64,000 nt of DNA, from NCBI GenBank assembly GCA_030683705.1, contig JAUXPP010000070.1, positions 1-64,000 on the forward strand. Reading direction: 5' to 3'. Source of the stretch: Polaromonas sp. GTDB taxonomy: Bacteria; Pseudomonadota; Gammaproteobacteria; Burkholderiales; Burkholderiaceae_C. Made by a program: the position numbers and the translations under genes. How positions within the stretch are numbered: position 1 is the first letter of the stretch; every line of letters starts with the position of its first letter. Positions 32,890-40,735 of this stretch are shown here, piece after piece. Under the pieces are notes generated by a model that did not search any database, was not told the DNA's origin, and saw only the letters and a list, made by a program, of their open reading frames with translations.

Positions 32890-34554
32890 ATGATTCAGCC
32901 CATGAGCACCGACAACACCCTGCTGGCCGACGATGCCTGTTACCTCGCGCTGAAAACGCGGGACGCACGTTTCGACGGCAGCTTTTTCACCGGCGTGACC
33001 TCTACCGGCATTTATTGCCGGCCGGTCTGCAGCGTGAAGACGCCCAGGCGCGAGAACTGCCGCTTTTTCGGCCATGCGGCGCAGGCGGAAGACGCGGGTT
33101 TCCGGCCCTGCCTGCGCTGCCGGCCCGAGCTGGCGCCGCATTCGGTGGTCTGGTCCATCCAGGACGCCTCGTATATTTTGGCGCACCAGGCGGCCAGGTT
33201 GCTCGACGAACCCGAGGCTTGGGCCCCCACGCTCGGCACTGGCGTGTCCTCGCTGCCCCCCGAGGGGGCTGTGCTTGCTCGGGGCGGCCCTTCGCGGCGC
33301 ACGCCCGTGACATCCGAACCCACGGTGGCAGGTTTGGCGGCCAAACTCGGCGTCAGCGACCGCCATGTCCGGCGCATTTTCGAGGCGCAATTCGGCGTCT
33401 CGCCCATGCAGTACCTGCAGACCCGCCGTTTGCTGACGGCCAAGCAGTTGCTGGCCGACACGGCGCTGCCCATCACGCAGGTGGCGCTGATCAGCGGTTA
33501 TGCCAGCGTGCGCCGCTTCAATGCCGCTTTTGTCGGGCATTACGGCCTGAACCCGACGCAGTTGCGGCGCCAGGGCGGCACGCCGACCGAGCAGGGCATC
33601 ACCGTGAAGCTGGGTTACCGGCCGCCGTATGACGTGGCCGCGATGACCGCCTTCTTCAAGAAGCGCCAGATCAACGCTATCGAATTTGTAGCTGACGACG
33701 CAGGTGGGGCGAGGCTGGGACGCACTTTTCGTGTGGAAGCCGGCGGCAAGGTGCATGCCGGCTGGCTGCTGGCCAGCTTCGACGAAAGCCGTTGCCATGT
33801 GGCGCTGCGCATCAGTGACTCGCTGCGCGAGGTGCTGCCGCTGGTGATACGCCGGGTGCGCGCCATGCTGGACCTGGACGCCGACCCGCAGGCCATCAAT
33901 GCGGTGCTGGGGGGCAGCTTTCCCGGCGCCGACGGCCTGCGCGTGCCCGGCGCCATGGACGGCTACGAGCTGGCGGTGCGCGCCGTGCTGGGCCAGCAGA
34001 TCACGGTGGCGGCGGCGCGCACGCTGGCGCAACGTCTGGTCGACAAACTCGGCGAGACGATAGAAACGCCCTGGCCTGGGCTGACGCGCCTGTTCCCGTC
34101 GGCCACGGTGCTGGCGCAGGCCGGTGGCGATGCGCTCGGCCAGCTGGGCATCGTGCGCCAGCGCCAGGCGGCAATTGTCGGCATCGCCCAGGCCGTCGCC
34201 GAAAAACGCGTGCAGTTGCACGGCGGCGCCGACGTCAACGCGACGATTGCAGCGCTGAAGGAATTGCCCGGCATCGGCGACTGGACCGCGCAATACATCG
34301 CGATGCGTGCGTTGCGCTGGCCCGATGCCTTTCCGGCCGGCGACGTGGCGCTGCACAAGGCGCTGGGCGTGTCGGGCCTGAAGCACCCGGCGAAGGAAGC
34401 CGAGCAGGCCTCGCTGGCCTGGAAACCCTGGCGCAGCTACGCGGTGATACGCGCCTGGAGCGGTGCGATGGATCCACCGCCTGAAGTCCCGGATGCTACT
34501 GAATTGATAGCTGTTCACGCTCGTCCACAAAGGGCTGAACCCCCGAAACCTTGA
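32890..34554 (+). CDS. Ada-type zinc domain/AraC HTH fused to AlkA-type DNA glycosylase
   Basis: This 554-residue fusion has three parts. Residues 1-85 form an Ada N-terminal zinc domain with four cysteines (IYCRPVC and CLRC); C43 or its neighbour could accept a methyl group and switch on DNA binding. Residues about 140-235 form an AraC-type helix-turn-helix (GVSDRHVRRIFEAQFGVSP). Residues about 240-530 form an AlkA glycosylase with a HhH motif (LKELPGIGDWTAQYIAMRA) and catalytic Asp after DAFPAGDVALH. It removes 3-methyladenine and similar bases and probably senses alkylation. Residues around 113-137 come from a repeat (33243-33300). ATG 32902 is an alternative start. The ogt gene follows. 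Confidence 0.92.
   Translation: MIQPMSTDNTLLADDACYLALKTRDARFDGSFFTGVTSTGIYCRPVCSVKTPRRENCRFFGHAAQAEDAGFRPCLRCRPELAPHSVVWSIQDASYILAHQAARLLDEPEAWAPTLGTGVSSLPPEGAVLARGGPSRRTPVTSEPTVAGLAAKLGVSDRHVRRIFEAQFGVSPMQYLQTRRLLTAKQLLADTALPITQVALISGYASVRRFNAAFVGHYGLNPTQLRRQGGTPTEQGITVKLGYRPPYDVAAMTAFFKKRQINAIEFVADDAGGARLGRTFRVEAGGKVHAGWLLASFDESRCHVALRISDSLREVLPLVIRRVRAMLDLDADPQAINAVLGGSFPGADGLRVPGAMDGYELAVRAVLGQQITVAAARTLAQRLVDKLGETIETPWPGLTRLFPSATVLAQAGGDALGQLGIVRQRQAAIVGIAQAVAEKRVQLHGGADVNATIAALKELPGIGDWTAQYIAMRALRWPDAFPAGDVALHKALGVSGLKHPAKEAEQASLAWKPWRSYAVIRAWSGAMDPPPEVPDATELIAVHARPQRAEPPKP
33243..33300. repeat. GC-rich hairpin repeat within the Ada/AlkA interdomain linker
   Basis: A stretch with the palindrome gcccc-ccgag-ggggc followed by gtgcttgctcggggcggccc matches a type of intergenic repeat I recall from Comamonadaceae. 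Here it is read through in frame as GVSSLPPEGAVLARGGPSRRT, between the zinc domain and the helix-turn-helix. Family membership is from memory. Confidence 0.55.
33676..33707 (+). repeat. Dispersed GCTAT/TAGCTG repeat in the AlkA N-terminal subdomain
   Basis: The copy gctatcgaatttgtagctg then acgacgcaggtgg is read as AIEFVADDAGG, nearly the same peptide as in the sensor kinase copy at 7099 (AIELVAVHAGG). It lies between the conserved YDVAAMTAFFKKRQIN and RTFRVEAGGKV segments of the glycosylase. Confidence 0.8.
34495..34523 (+). repeat. Dispersed GCTACT/ATAGCTG repeat at the Ada/AlkA C terminus
   Basis: The copy gctactgaattgatagctg then ttcacgctcg is read as ATELIAVHA, forming the last 20 residues with the stop 28 bases later. 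The glycosylase domain is already complete at this point, so the tail is probably a late addition. Confidence 0.8.
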
Positions 34555-34624
34555 AAACCTGCGGAACGCCGCAGTGCTGCCGCCAGACCTTCCCCCGAAT
34601 GAGAGACACTCCCAGGAGATCATC

Positions 34625-35146
34625 ATGAAATTCACGACACCCATCGTCCAGACACGCTACGCCAGCCCGCTGGGCGCCATCATCATCGCTGCCACCGACA
34701 AGGGCCTGGCCGGGCTCTGGTTTGACGGCCAAAAGCACCTCCCCGCGGAGTTGACCGGACCCGCTGTCTGGCCCACCGACCCGGCGCATCCGGTACTGCG
34801 GGAAGTTGTCAGGCAGCTCAGCGACTACTTCTGCGGCGACCGCACCGAGTTCGATGTGCCGCTGGACCTGAGCTACGGCACGGCTTTCCAGCAATCGGTC
34901 TGGCAGGCCTTGCTGAAGATCCCCCAGGGCGGCACGGCCAGTTATGGCGAAGTCAGCCAGCGTATTGGTAAACCGGCTGCGGTGCGCGCCGTGGGCGCAG
35001 CCGTCGGCCGGAATCCGGTCAGCATCATCGTGCCCTGCCACCGCGTGATGGGGGCGGGCGGCGCGCTGACCGGGTATGCCGGCGGCCTGGAACGCAAAAG
35101 TGCGCTGCTCAGGCTGGAGGGCGTGGACCTCGAGGGGGCCCGGTGA
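34625..35146 (+). CDS. ogt: Methylated-DNA-protein-cysteine S-methyltransferase
   Basis: The 173-residue suicide enzyme removes methyl groups from O6-methylguanine. The active-site motif is IIVPCHRV (acceptor cysteine), preceded by the helix-turn-helix SYGEVSQRIGKPAAVRAVGAAVGRNP, and the Asn/Arg finger residues are present. The N-terminal domain is short, as in Ogt. The start at 34625 is supported by cccaggagatcatc. The gene follows the Ada/AlkA fusion by 70 bases, so both alkylation functions are probably expressed together, and overlaps the next transporter gene by 4 bases (GTGA). With the AlkD-like gene at 27.8 kb this region holds three alkylation-repair genes. Confidence 0.94.
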   Translation: MKFTTPIVQTRYASPLGAIIIAATDKGLAGLWFDGQKHLPAELTGPAVWPTDPAHPVLREVVRQLSDYFCGDRTEFDVPLDLSYGTAFQQSVWQALLKIPQGGTASYGEVSQRIGKPAAVRAVGAAVGRNPVSIIVPCHRVMGAGGALTGYAGGLERKSALLRLEGVDLEGAR

Positions 35147-36048
35147 CGGCCGCAGCAGCTTCCCTGAAAAGCCGAAGCTGGCTGGTCGACTTCATGTTGC
35201 TGGCCGCCATCTGGGGCTCGTCCTTTCTGTTCACGCGTTTTGCGGTGCTGGATTTCGGTCCGCTGCCCACCGCCGCGGTGCGCGTGGCGATTGCCGCAGC
35301 CTTCCTGCTGCCGCTGGTGCTGCTGCGCGGCCACGGCCCGGCGCTGAAAAAGAACTGGCGCCGCGTGTTCCTGGTGGGCCTGTTCAACTCGGGCATCCCG
35401 TTTGCGTGTTTTGCGTTCGCGTTGCTGTCCATCACCACCGGGCTGTCGGCCATCCTGAACGCCACCGTGCCGATGTTCGGCGCCATCGTCGCCTGGTTCT
35501 GGCTGAAAGACCGGCCCACCGGCTCACGCGTGCTGGGCCTGTTGATCGGTTTTGCCGGTGTGGCCATGCTGGCCTGGGACAAGGCGACCTTCAAGCCCGA
35601 CGCCTCGGGTGTGGCGCCGGGCTGGGCGGTGATGGCCTGCCTGTTCGCCTGCGTTTGTTACGCGCTGTCGGCCAGTTATGCCAAGCGCCACCTGACCGGC
35701 CTGCCGCCGCTGGTCACCGCCGCCGGCAGCCAGATCGGCGCGACCCTGGGTTTGGCCCTGCCGGCCGCCTGGCTGTGGCCGGCGCAGGCGCCGGGCAGCC
35801 GGGCCTGGCTGTCGCTGGGGGTGGTCGGTGTGCTCTGCACCGGCATTGCCTACGTGCTGTACTTCCGGCTGATCGAAAGCGCCGGCCCGGCCCGCGCGCT
35901 GGCCGTGACCTTTGTGGTGCCGGTGTTTGCGGTGCTCTACGGCGTGATGTTTCTCGGCGAGGCGGTCACGCTGTGGATGCTGCTGTGCGCCGTGGTGATC
36001 ATCTGCGGCACGGCCTTGTCCACTGGATTGCTTAAAATCGGGCGATGA
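35143..36048 (+). CDS. EamA/DMT-superfamily transporter
   Basis: This 301-residue protein has ten membrane helices in two EamA halves. The first begins FMLLAAIWGSSFLFTRFAV, the typical entry motif, and the second has ALAVTFVVPVFAVLYGVMFLGEAVT. The start is a GTG at 35143, overlapping the ogt stop (GTGA), so translation is coupled. The family exports amino acids, sugars or drugs; linkage to alkylation repair genes does not reveal the substrate. The stop overlaps the start of a small basic protein gene (ATGA at 36045-36048). Confidence 0.9.
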   Translation: MTAAAASLKSRSWLVDFMLLAAIWGSSFLFTRFAVLDFGPLPTAAVRVAIAAAFLLPLVLLRGHGPALKKNWRRVFLVGLFNSGIPFACFAFALLSITTGLSAILNATVPMFGAIVAWFWLKDRPTGSRVLGLLIGFAGVAMLAWDKATFKPDASGVAPGWAVMACLFACVCYALSASYAKRHLTGLPPLVTAAGSQIGATLGLALPAAWLWPAQAPGSRAWLSLGVVGVLCTGIAYVLYFRLIESAGPARALAVTFVVPVFAVLYGVMFLGEAVTLWMLLCAVVIICGTALSTGLLKIGR

Positions 36049-36209
36049 GCGCCGTCCGCAAAACAAAGTTCAAGCTGCCGGCGCCCAAGCCGCGCAACCC
36101 GCTGGTTGCGCCGGCGCTGCAGCGCAAGGCCGGCTCGCACCGCAAACCGCAGGCCGCCACGCGGCGCGCCGAGAAGATGGCGCTGAAAAAACAGATCGAC
36201 GAGGGCTGA
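36045..36209 (+). CDS. Small highly basic protein (54 aa)
   Basis: The frame begins ATGAGCGCCGTC, overlapping the stop of the transporter gene (ATGA). It gives 54 residues starting MSAVRKTKFKLPAPKPRNPL and ending KMALKKQIDEG. It has about 17 Arg/Lys residues with few acidic ones until the end. Codon use and GC bias match the neighbours. Small Arg/Lys-rich proteins of this kind are common in Burkholderiales and some bind nucleic acid or ribosomes, but nothing here proves a role. The tight coupling to the preceding gene is the main support. Confidence 0.65.
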   Translation: MSAVRKTKFKLPAPKPRNPLVAPALQRKAGSHRKPQAATRRAEKMALKKQIDEG

Positions 36210-36322
36210 CAAGTCAGGCCGAGCCGACCTCCCAACGCCCCGCCACCGGCAGTTGCCTACAATGGCAGCTCACCAGGCCGCAAGGCGGCACCCTCCCAGG
36301 GCGCTCATCACCACCGGATTAC

Positions 36323-36568
36323 ATGGCTGAATTTTTCAAAACATCCGTCATCTGGGTCGTGGACTTTCACTACGAAGGTCGTGCGCGCCGCTGGTTCAAG
36401 GCCTTCGGCCCCAACGACGATCCGCTCCAGAAAATGACGGACACCCTGAAAGACCTGTACGGCGACCGCGCCACGCTGGCGACGGTGCGCAAGGCGACCG
36501 ACGAAGAGGAACGGCAGTACCTGCGCGGTGAAGAACCGAAAAACAGCTATTGCCCGACCGGGCGCTGA
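36323..36568 (+). CDS. Conserved hypothetical protein (81 aa)
   Basis: The 81-residue protein starts MAEFFKTSVIWVVDFHYEGR, with aromatic- and basic-rich N-terminal half (RARRWFKAFGPNDDP) and an acidic, charged end (KATDEEERQYLRGEEPKNSY). There is no signal peptide or membrane segment. Many Comamonadaceae carry a protein of this length and N-terminal style, annotated as hypothetical. It is the last chromosomal gene before the tRNA-Asp element, 98 bases from the terminator at 36666. The function is unknown. Confidence 0.7.
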   Translation: MAEFFKTSVIWVVDFHYEGRARRWFKAFGPNDDPLQKMTDTLKDLYGDRATLATVRKATDEEERQYLRGEEPKNSYCPTGR

Positions 36569-36665
36569 CCGCAAGACCATGCGCAAGCACGCGTGTGGGC
36601 ACCCTTGCGCGGCGCACAGCAGGACAGGCGGGGCCTCCGCGCGAATGCCGGAGCCGGAAAGAAAA

Positions 36666-36701
36666 AAGGGTTTGCTTCTATTTTCATAGCAGCAAACCCT
36701 T
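36666..36701 (-). terminator. Displaced terminator of the gltX-tRNA operon at the left element junction
   Basis: A perfect 11-bp stem has arms aagggtttgct (36666-36676) and agcaaaccctt (36691-36701) and a 14-base loop. Read on the minus strand it is followed by TTTTCTTTC, so it terminates leftward transcription. It lies 6 bases outside the left attachment repeat. In the ancestral chromosome it would have been just downstream of the tRNA-Asp gene. The loop also contains a member of the dispersed GCTAT repeat (36673-36694). Confidence 0.8.
36673..36694 (-). repeat. Dispersed GCTAT repeat within the terminator loop
   Basis: On the minus strand it reads tgctgctatgaaaatagaag, matching the GCTATNAAA half of the family but with a weaker second half. 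It makes up the loop of the terminator hairpin at 36666-36701. Confidence 0.55.
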
Positions 36702-36706
36702 GTATC

Positions 36707-36753
36707 TGGCGGAGTGGACGGGACTCGAACCCGCGACCCCCGGCGTGACAGGC
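36707..36753 (-). repeat. attL: 47-bp copy of the tRNA-Asp 3' end
   Basis: The sequence from tggcggagtggacgggactc through gacaggc (36707-36753) is identical over 47 bases to 56568-56614, the 3' part of the intact tRNA-Asp gene including CCA. At the left copy the match stops after the anticodon-stem region and the sequence becomes unrelated (tcaaaatg). This is the classical footprint of integration into a tRNA 3' end. Confidence 0.95.
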
Positions 36754-36827
36754 TCAAAATGCTACCATCCCAATAGCTAGCGCCCATGCGGCTTACAGCT
36801 GACAATGATGCTAATTATTTCTCCTTT

Positions 36828-36851
36828 GGGGACGTTTTGGGGACGGTAAGG
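36828..36851 (+). repeat. Left-end element motif (ggggacgttttggggac plus ggggacggta)
   Basis: The 17 bases ggggacgttttggggac at 36828-36844 recur at 56470-56486, and the overlapping ggggacggta at 36839-36848 recurs near 56426. They sit just inside each end and just upstream of the integrase start. They are good candidates for arm-type sites bound by the integrase or an excision factor. Confidence 0.7.
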
Positions 36852-36858
36852 AATATTT

Positions 36859-38064
36859 ATGGCTCGGATCACGCAGCGCGACAACGGCAAGTGGCAGGCA
36901 AAGATTGAACGGGTCGGTTGGCCAGGCCAAAGCAAAACCTTTCGGTTGAAAAAAGACGCCGATGCGTGGGCGACAGCCGTCGAGCGTGAGATGGATAGAG
37001 GCGCCTTCATCAATCGTGATGACGCTGAACGCACTACGTTTGAAGCGGCAGCTGGTCGCTATGCAGCGGAAGTGTTGCCGTCAAAGCGAGGCGTCGCTCA
37101 AGACACGATGCGTGTAAAGCGGCTGGTCGAGAAATTTGGCAAATACTCGCTGGCTTCGATCAGTTCGGCCATGGTAGCGGCATACCGTGATGAAAGGCTA
37201 AAAGTCGTATCGCCACAAACAGTGGTTCATGAGTTGGGCATGATCTCAAGGATTTTCAAGGCCTGTGCCATGGACTGGGGCATCGCACTTCCACATGGCA
37301 ACCCAGCCATCTTGGTACGAAAACCTGCAGTTGCCAATGAACGCACTCGTCGCCTCCAAGCATACGAAGAGACGCTACTGCTAACCGCCCTGCTCGATTG
37401 CAAGTCTCCTTGGCCCCATGCTGCCGTCTGTTTGGCACTCGAAACAGCAGGCCGTCAATCGGAGCTGTTGTCCATGAAATGGAAAGAAATTGACTTGGTA
37501 AAACGCACTGCACGACTGCGCGGCATCGACGGACGAATCACTAAAAGCGGCGATGAATACAGGGATGTGCCGCTATCTACTCGGGCGGTGAACCTGCTTG
37601 ACAGCCTGCCCCGGACCAGAAAAGCCAATCTTGTACCGATAAATAAGAAACAACCATCCGCGCCTATTGCAGGACGGGTGCTACCGATCACTCAAAGTGC
37701 GCTCCAGCTGAGTTTTGAGCGCGGTGTTGCACGCGGCAGGCAAAGTCATATCCACGGACTTCTACGCAAAGCCTTATCCGAGGCCGGCTTGAGTGAAGCG
37801 GCCGTGTCGGCTGAAATACGGGCCTTGATCTACAAAAAGAAAGCCCCGCTGCAGCTAACTCTCGAGCTTCTGTCTGGCTTAGAAAATGAGGACAAGACAC
37901 TTCTTGATCTCCACTTTCATGACCTTCGGCATGAGGCCACGTCGCGCTTAGCCGACAAACTTCAAATGCATGAGCTAATGAAGGTAACTGGGCATAAGAC
38001 CTCACGCATGATATCGAGGTACTACCACCCGCGGGCTGAAGATCTGGCAAAGAAGCTTGGGTAA
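36859..38064 (+). CDS. Tyrosine-type site-specific integrase
   Basis: This 401-residue recombinase is adjacent to the left attachment site. An N-terminal arm-binding/core-binding region (residues 1-160, starting MARITQRDNGKWQAKIERVG) is followed by the catalytic domain. Visible catalytic residues are R199 (ETAGRQSELL), K229 (ITKSGDEYRDVPL), H354 and R357 (HFHDLRHEA), H379 (TGHKT) and the nucleophile Y388 or Y389 (SRYYHPR). A segment of about 60 residues (286-350) between the K and HxxR blocks is longer than usual and helical. The start follows aaggaatattt. It should catalyse integration and excision at tRNA-Asp. Confidence 0.93.
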   Translation: MARITQRDNGKWQAKIERVGWPGQSKTFRLKKDADAWATAVEREMDRGAFINRDDAERTTFEAAAGRYAAEVLPSKRGVAQDTMRVKRLVEKFGKYSLASISSAMVAAYRDERLKVVSPQTVVHELGMISRIFKACAMDWGIALPHGNPAILVRKPAVANERTRRLQAYEETLLLTALLDCKSPWPHAAVCLALETAGRQSELLSMKWKEIDLVKRTARLRGIDGRITKSGDEYRDVPLSTRAVNLLDSLPRTRKANLVPINKKQPSAPIAGRVLPITQSALQLSFERGVARGRQSHIHGLLRKALSEAGLSEAAVSAEIRALIYKKKAPLQLTLELLSGLENEDKTLLDLHFHDLRHEATSRLADKLQMHELMKVTGHKTSRMISRYYHPRAEDLAKKLG

Positions 38065-38088
38065 TCGGCCGAACTTTGAGTGCAAACG

Positions 38089-39162
38089 TTAAAGACTTTC
38101 AATAGCTCTGTCCTTATTGAATGCGTGTTTTAGCAGCACTTTTAGGCGGAATTTAACTGCGTAAGAGTCATTCGGCGATTGCGAGTATCGATCAAACTCA
38201 ATAAGGTCGTAGTCAGCTTTTGCGATGTCGACCTCTGCGACTTCCCTGTTTTTCTCACGCAACTTATCGAAGCTCAAAAGCTTTTGCCTTGTGACTTTGC
38301 TGGTCCAGCCTTCGTCAAGGGCAATTCGAAACAGGTAGAAGTACAGCATGACCATGCCGATTGAGCGCAATAAAACGTCCCCGTCCGTGAATACTTTACT
38401 CATTGCCGCAACCGTGGCTTTTGCCTTTGGCGTGACTGTCAGCTTTTTCGTTTTGGGCTGATCTTCCTTATCTTTGACAAACCTGTCGAGGTAAGCTTTC
38501 TTGGTATCCACCACCGCACCGTGTTCCTGAGCAACAAGGAACTTCAAAGCGAGGTCGAAATGCCGATACCTTTTATTCAAGAAAGGAAGCTTTTTCTTGA
38601 AAAACGACGTGGCGGACAGCTCCCGTACTGCACCAGGGACGGGACCTGCCCATGCGTTTCTTCTTTCAGCTGCGGTAAGTGGGACTGCCTCATTCAACCT
38701 GGAGAACATTTCCTCGATCAGATCGGTATCATCCGTCTCGATGGTAATGACATTCAGCTGAAAATTGTCGAGATCAGTTTTTAGATCAGGGTAGTCCGTC
38801 GCAAGCTCTTGATAAGTCATGCTCCGAGCGTCAACGCCCGTGTCGTGGAAATACTCAAACTCGTCAGACAGAGCAATTTTCCCCTCAATGAAGCTCCACA
38901 TCGTTTCGAGGCGCTGCCGGCCATCAACGATGGCGTAGTCATATTTGGCACCAGCCAAAATTTTTGGTTTAGCGAACTTGTGCAGATAAATTTTCGGGAT
39001 ATCGAACTTATTGATGAGCGTGTCGATTAGCAGCTGGCGCTTATCCATAGTCCACACTTCACCCTGTCGCTGATATTCCGGATTAACCTGGATCTTCTTG
39101 CTCATGCGATACAAAGTCCACACGCTGGCCCCATGAATGGATCCGACTTCAAATTTGATCAT
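38089..39162 (-). CDS. DUF262-domain protein (ParB/Srx-like nuclease fold)
   Basis: The 357-residue protein has an N-terminal DUF262 domain: NPEYQRQGEVWT (27-38), DTLINKFDIPKIYL and the signature IVDGRQRLETMWSF with D80-G-R-Q-R84. This is followed by NEAVPLTAAERRNA, typical of the fold. DUF262 domains occur in GmrSD-type enzymes and other defence proteins as nucleotide-dependent nucleases or regulators. This protein lacks the C-terminal DUF1524 HNH half of GmrSD; its C-terminal half is a helical region of unknown type. The start overlaps the stop of the FRG gene (ATGA), so they form one operon and perhaps a functional pair. Confidence 0.85.
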   Translation of the reverse strand: MIKFEVGSIHGASVWTLYRMSKKIQVNPEYQRQGEVWTMDKRQLLIDTLINKFDIPKIYLHKFAKPKILAGAKYDYAIVDGRQRLETMWSFIEGKIALSDEFEYFHDTGVDARSMTYQELATDYPDLKTDLDNFQLNVITIETDDTDLIEEMFSRLNEAVPLTAAERRNAWAGPVPGAVRELSATSFFKKKLPFLNKRYRHFDLALKFLVAQEHGAVVDTKKAYLDRFVKDKEDQPKTKKLTVTPKAKATVAAMSKVFTDGDVLLRSIGMVMLYFYLFRIALDEGWTSKVTRQKLLSFDKLREKNREVAEVDIAKADYDLIEFDRYSQSPNDSYAVKFRLKVLLKHAFNKDRAIESL

Positions 39163-39905
39163 TTGAGATATTCTTTCTTAATCAATTCGGCCACCTCGTC
39201 AATGTCAGGAAAGAGAGTCAGAGTGGAATATCCAAGGTGCTGAAGCTCCGCCCGAATCCTCGCCTTTTTATCCTTAGGGATGATGTATTTCCATACGTGC
39301 TTGGTATCGTACAAAGCTTCGATCGGTTCATGCACGGAGTGATTCACTGTGAACGTCCCCATCTGTGCAGCCATCCTCTTGGTTGGGCGCGGGCCTATCG
39401 CGGCAACAGGATTCATCGGACTTTTGGGATCAACGCGGCTCGGCAAGTAGTTTTCCAGCGCCCTATCTCTAAACGAAGGAAGTTCTAGCTCATATGCGAA
39501 GCTCACATTCGCCTTGGTGTTCAAAGCAATAGGATCAAGGCACCAAAAGGCGGCGTCGTCCCGATCTTTACTGGAGTCAAAAGTTGCAAAGAAAAGTGCG
39601 ACCAATGGCCCCTCGCTCCAATCCAGCAAACGTGTAGGAGCTCGATGATGCTGCATCACGAATAACCAGTCCCACTCATCGGTAGGAGCTTGGGTCATTA
39701 GCTGCGTGGCATTTTGAACAAATCTTTTATAGATTGCGCCCTCTTTGGCAAGATGCTTACCTGCGTCCCGCGCAAGTGAAGGAACTAGGCCCCACCGGCT
39801 GTCCGATTGCCCTCGAAACCAAACCACATCAGCTGGCGTCACATGCTTCTTGAGCAGCCTCAGTAAGTCGGACACGCCTTGGATCTTCGCCTCTCGATGA
39901 CGCAT
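39159..39905 (-). CDS. FRG-domain protein
   Basis: The 248-residue protein contains an FRG domain: VVWFRGQSDSRWGLVPSLAR at residues 27-46, and the hallmark WLFVMQHHRAPTRLLDWSEGPLVALFFA in the middle. The domain is named for the Phe-Arg-Gly motif and is often found in mobile elements and defence islands; its biochemical activity is unproven, though relations to ADP-ribosyl transferase-like folds have been suggested. The gene is A+T-rich compared with the flanks. It is the first gene of a two-gene operon with the DUF262 gene and starts after agggggcaattc. Confidence 0.87.
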   Translation of the reverse strand: MRHREAKIQGVSDLLRLLKKHVTPADVVWFRGQSDSRWGLVPSLARDAGKHLAKEGAIYKRFVQNATQLMTQAPTDEWDWLFVMQHHRAPTRLLDWSEGPLVALFFATFDSSKDRDDAAFWCLDPIALNTKANVSFAYELELPSFRDRALENYLPSRVDPKSPMNPVAAIGPRPTKRMAAQMGTFTVNHSVHEPIEALYDTKHVWKYIIPKDKKARIRAELQHLGYSTLTLFPDIDEVAELIKKEYLK

Positions 39906-40072
39906 GAATTGCCCCCTGTTGTTGTTCGCCAGAAATTCTTATCAGACAGGCTTGCTTCCCAACGGCACCCGCCTCAACAAATTTTTCCAGCGTCAATCTT
40001 AACCAGTTGTAACCAATCCAAGGTTACATGGAGCCTTTAACGCCTCACAAAAAGCGCATTACTCAGACTGGC

Positions 40073-40735
40073 CTAGCCGGGTTGGCTCGGATTCGGACGT
40101 ATCAACGTCTGGTCATCAGTGAATGTCGCAGTCCTCAGATATGTCTTCACATCACGCTGGACCTCCGCAGCGGTCTCAGGGCGTACGGCACATCTTTCAG
40201 CCCATGATCGCCCTGGGTGTAATACATCCCACCGCGGGCGCATACCGAGAAAGCGCCCGCTTCCTGGGTTGTGGTTTCCAAAACCGTCGATCAACGAATT
40301 CCACACCGGGGTAAATTTGCTAATCAACAAAGATTCGCCCAGGGGAATCCAGATTTCGTCCACAACCAAAAACCGACAATGAAAATCCGCCAACTTCAAG
40401 TTCGACGTTTGATTAATGCTTTCGGCGTGCTCCGCCAGACGTCGCGCGAGAACTCGGCTGAGGGAAACCGGCGCCAGTGACCCACCCTTGCGGGATCCCG
40501 CCGGCACTGCCTTGCCAATATAAATTGGCGCAAGAAATTGATTTTTGCGATTGTGCTCGGAAAGTTTTTCGTACGCGGGGAAGTTGCCGGTGTAGTAGAT
40601 GGCATAGAGTCCGGCGCCAGTGAAAGCTCCGATGTCACCAAGCGGAACGACAGGACGCCCAAGCATTGCTTCGGCGACGCTCGCTCCTAGATTCTTTTTG
40701 TCGAGCGGATTGAAAGGGATGACGTTGCCGCTCAC
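40073..40735 (-). CDS. Eco29kI-like GIY-YIG type II restriction endonuclease
   Basis: The 220-residue protein shows a GIY-YIG nuclease core: GLYAIYYTG (42-50) and APIYIGK (69-75), then an arginine helix (LSRVLARRLAEH) and a glutamate in IPLGESLLISKFTPVWN. This arrangement is typical of Eco29kI and relatives, which cut CCGCGG. The start is a GTG overlapping the stop of the methyltransferase gene (GTGA), so the two are co-translated with the methyltransferase first, which favours methylation before cutting. The CCGCGG specificity is inferred from family resemblance only. CCGCGG occurs in the window, for example near 1698 and 42946. Confidence 0.85.
   Translation of the reverse strand: MSGNVIPFNPLDKKNLGASVAEAMLGRPVVPLGDIGAFTGAGLYAIYYTGNFPAYEKLSEHNRKNQFLAPIYIGKAVPAGSRKGGSLAPVSLSRVLARRLAEHAESINQTSNLKLADFHCRFLVVDEIWIPLGESLLISKFTPVWNSLIDGFGNHNPGSGRFLGMRPRWDVLHPGRSWAERCAVRPETAAEVQRDVKTYLRTATFTDDQTLIRPNPSQPG

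Noticed and set aside
38089-39162. Complete type IV restriction enzyme GmrSD
   Set aside because: Only the DUF262 half is recognisable; the C-terminal HNH (DUF1524) motif is not visible.
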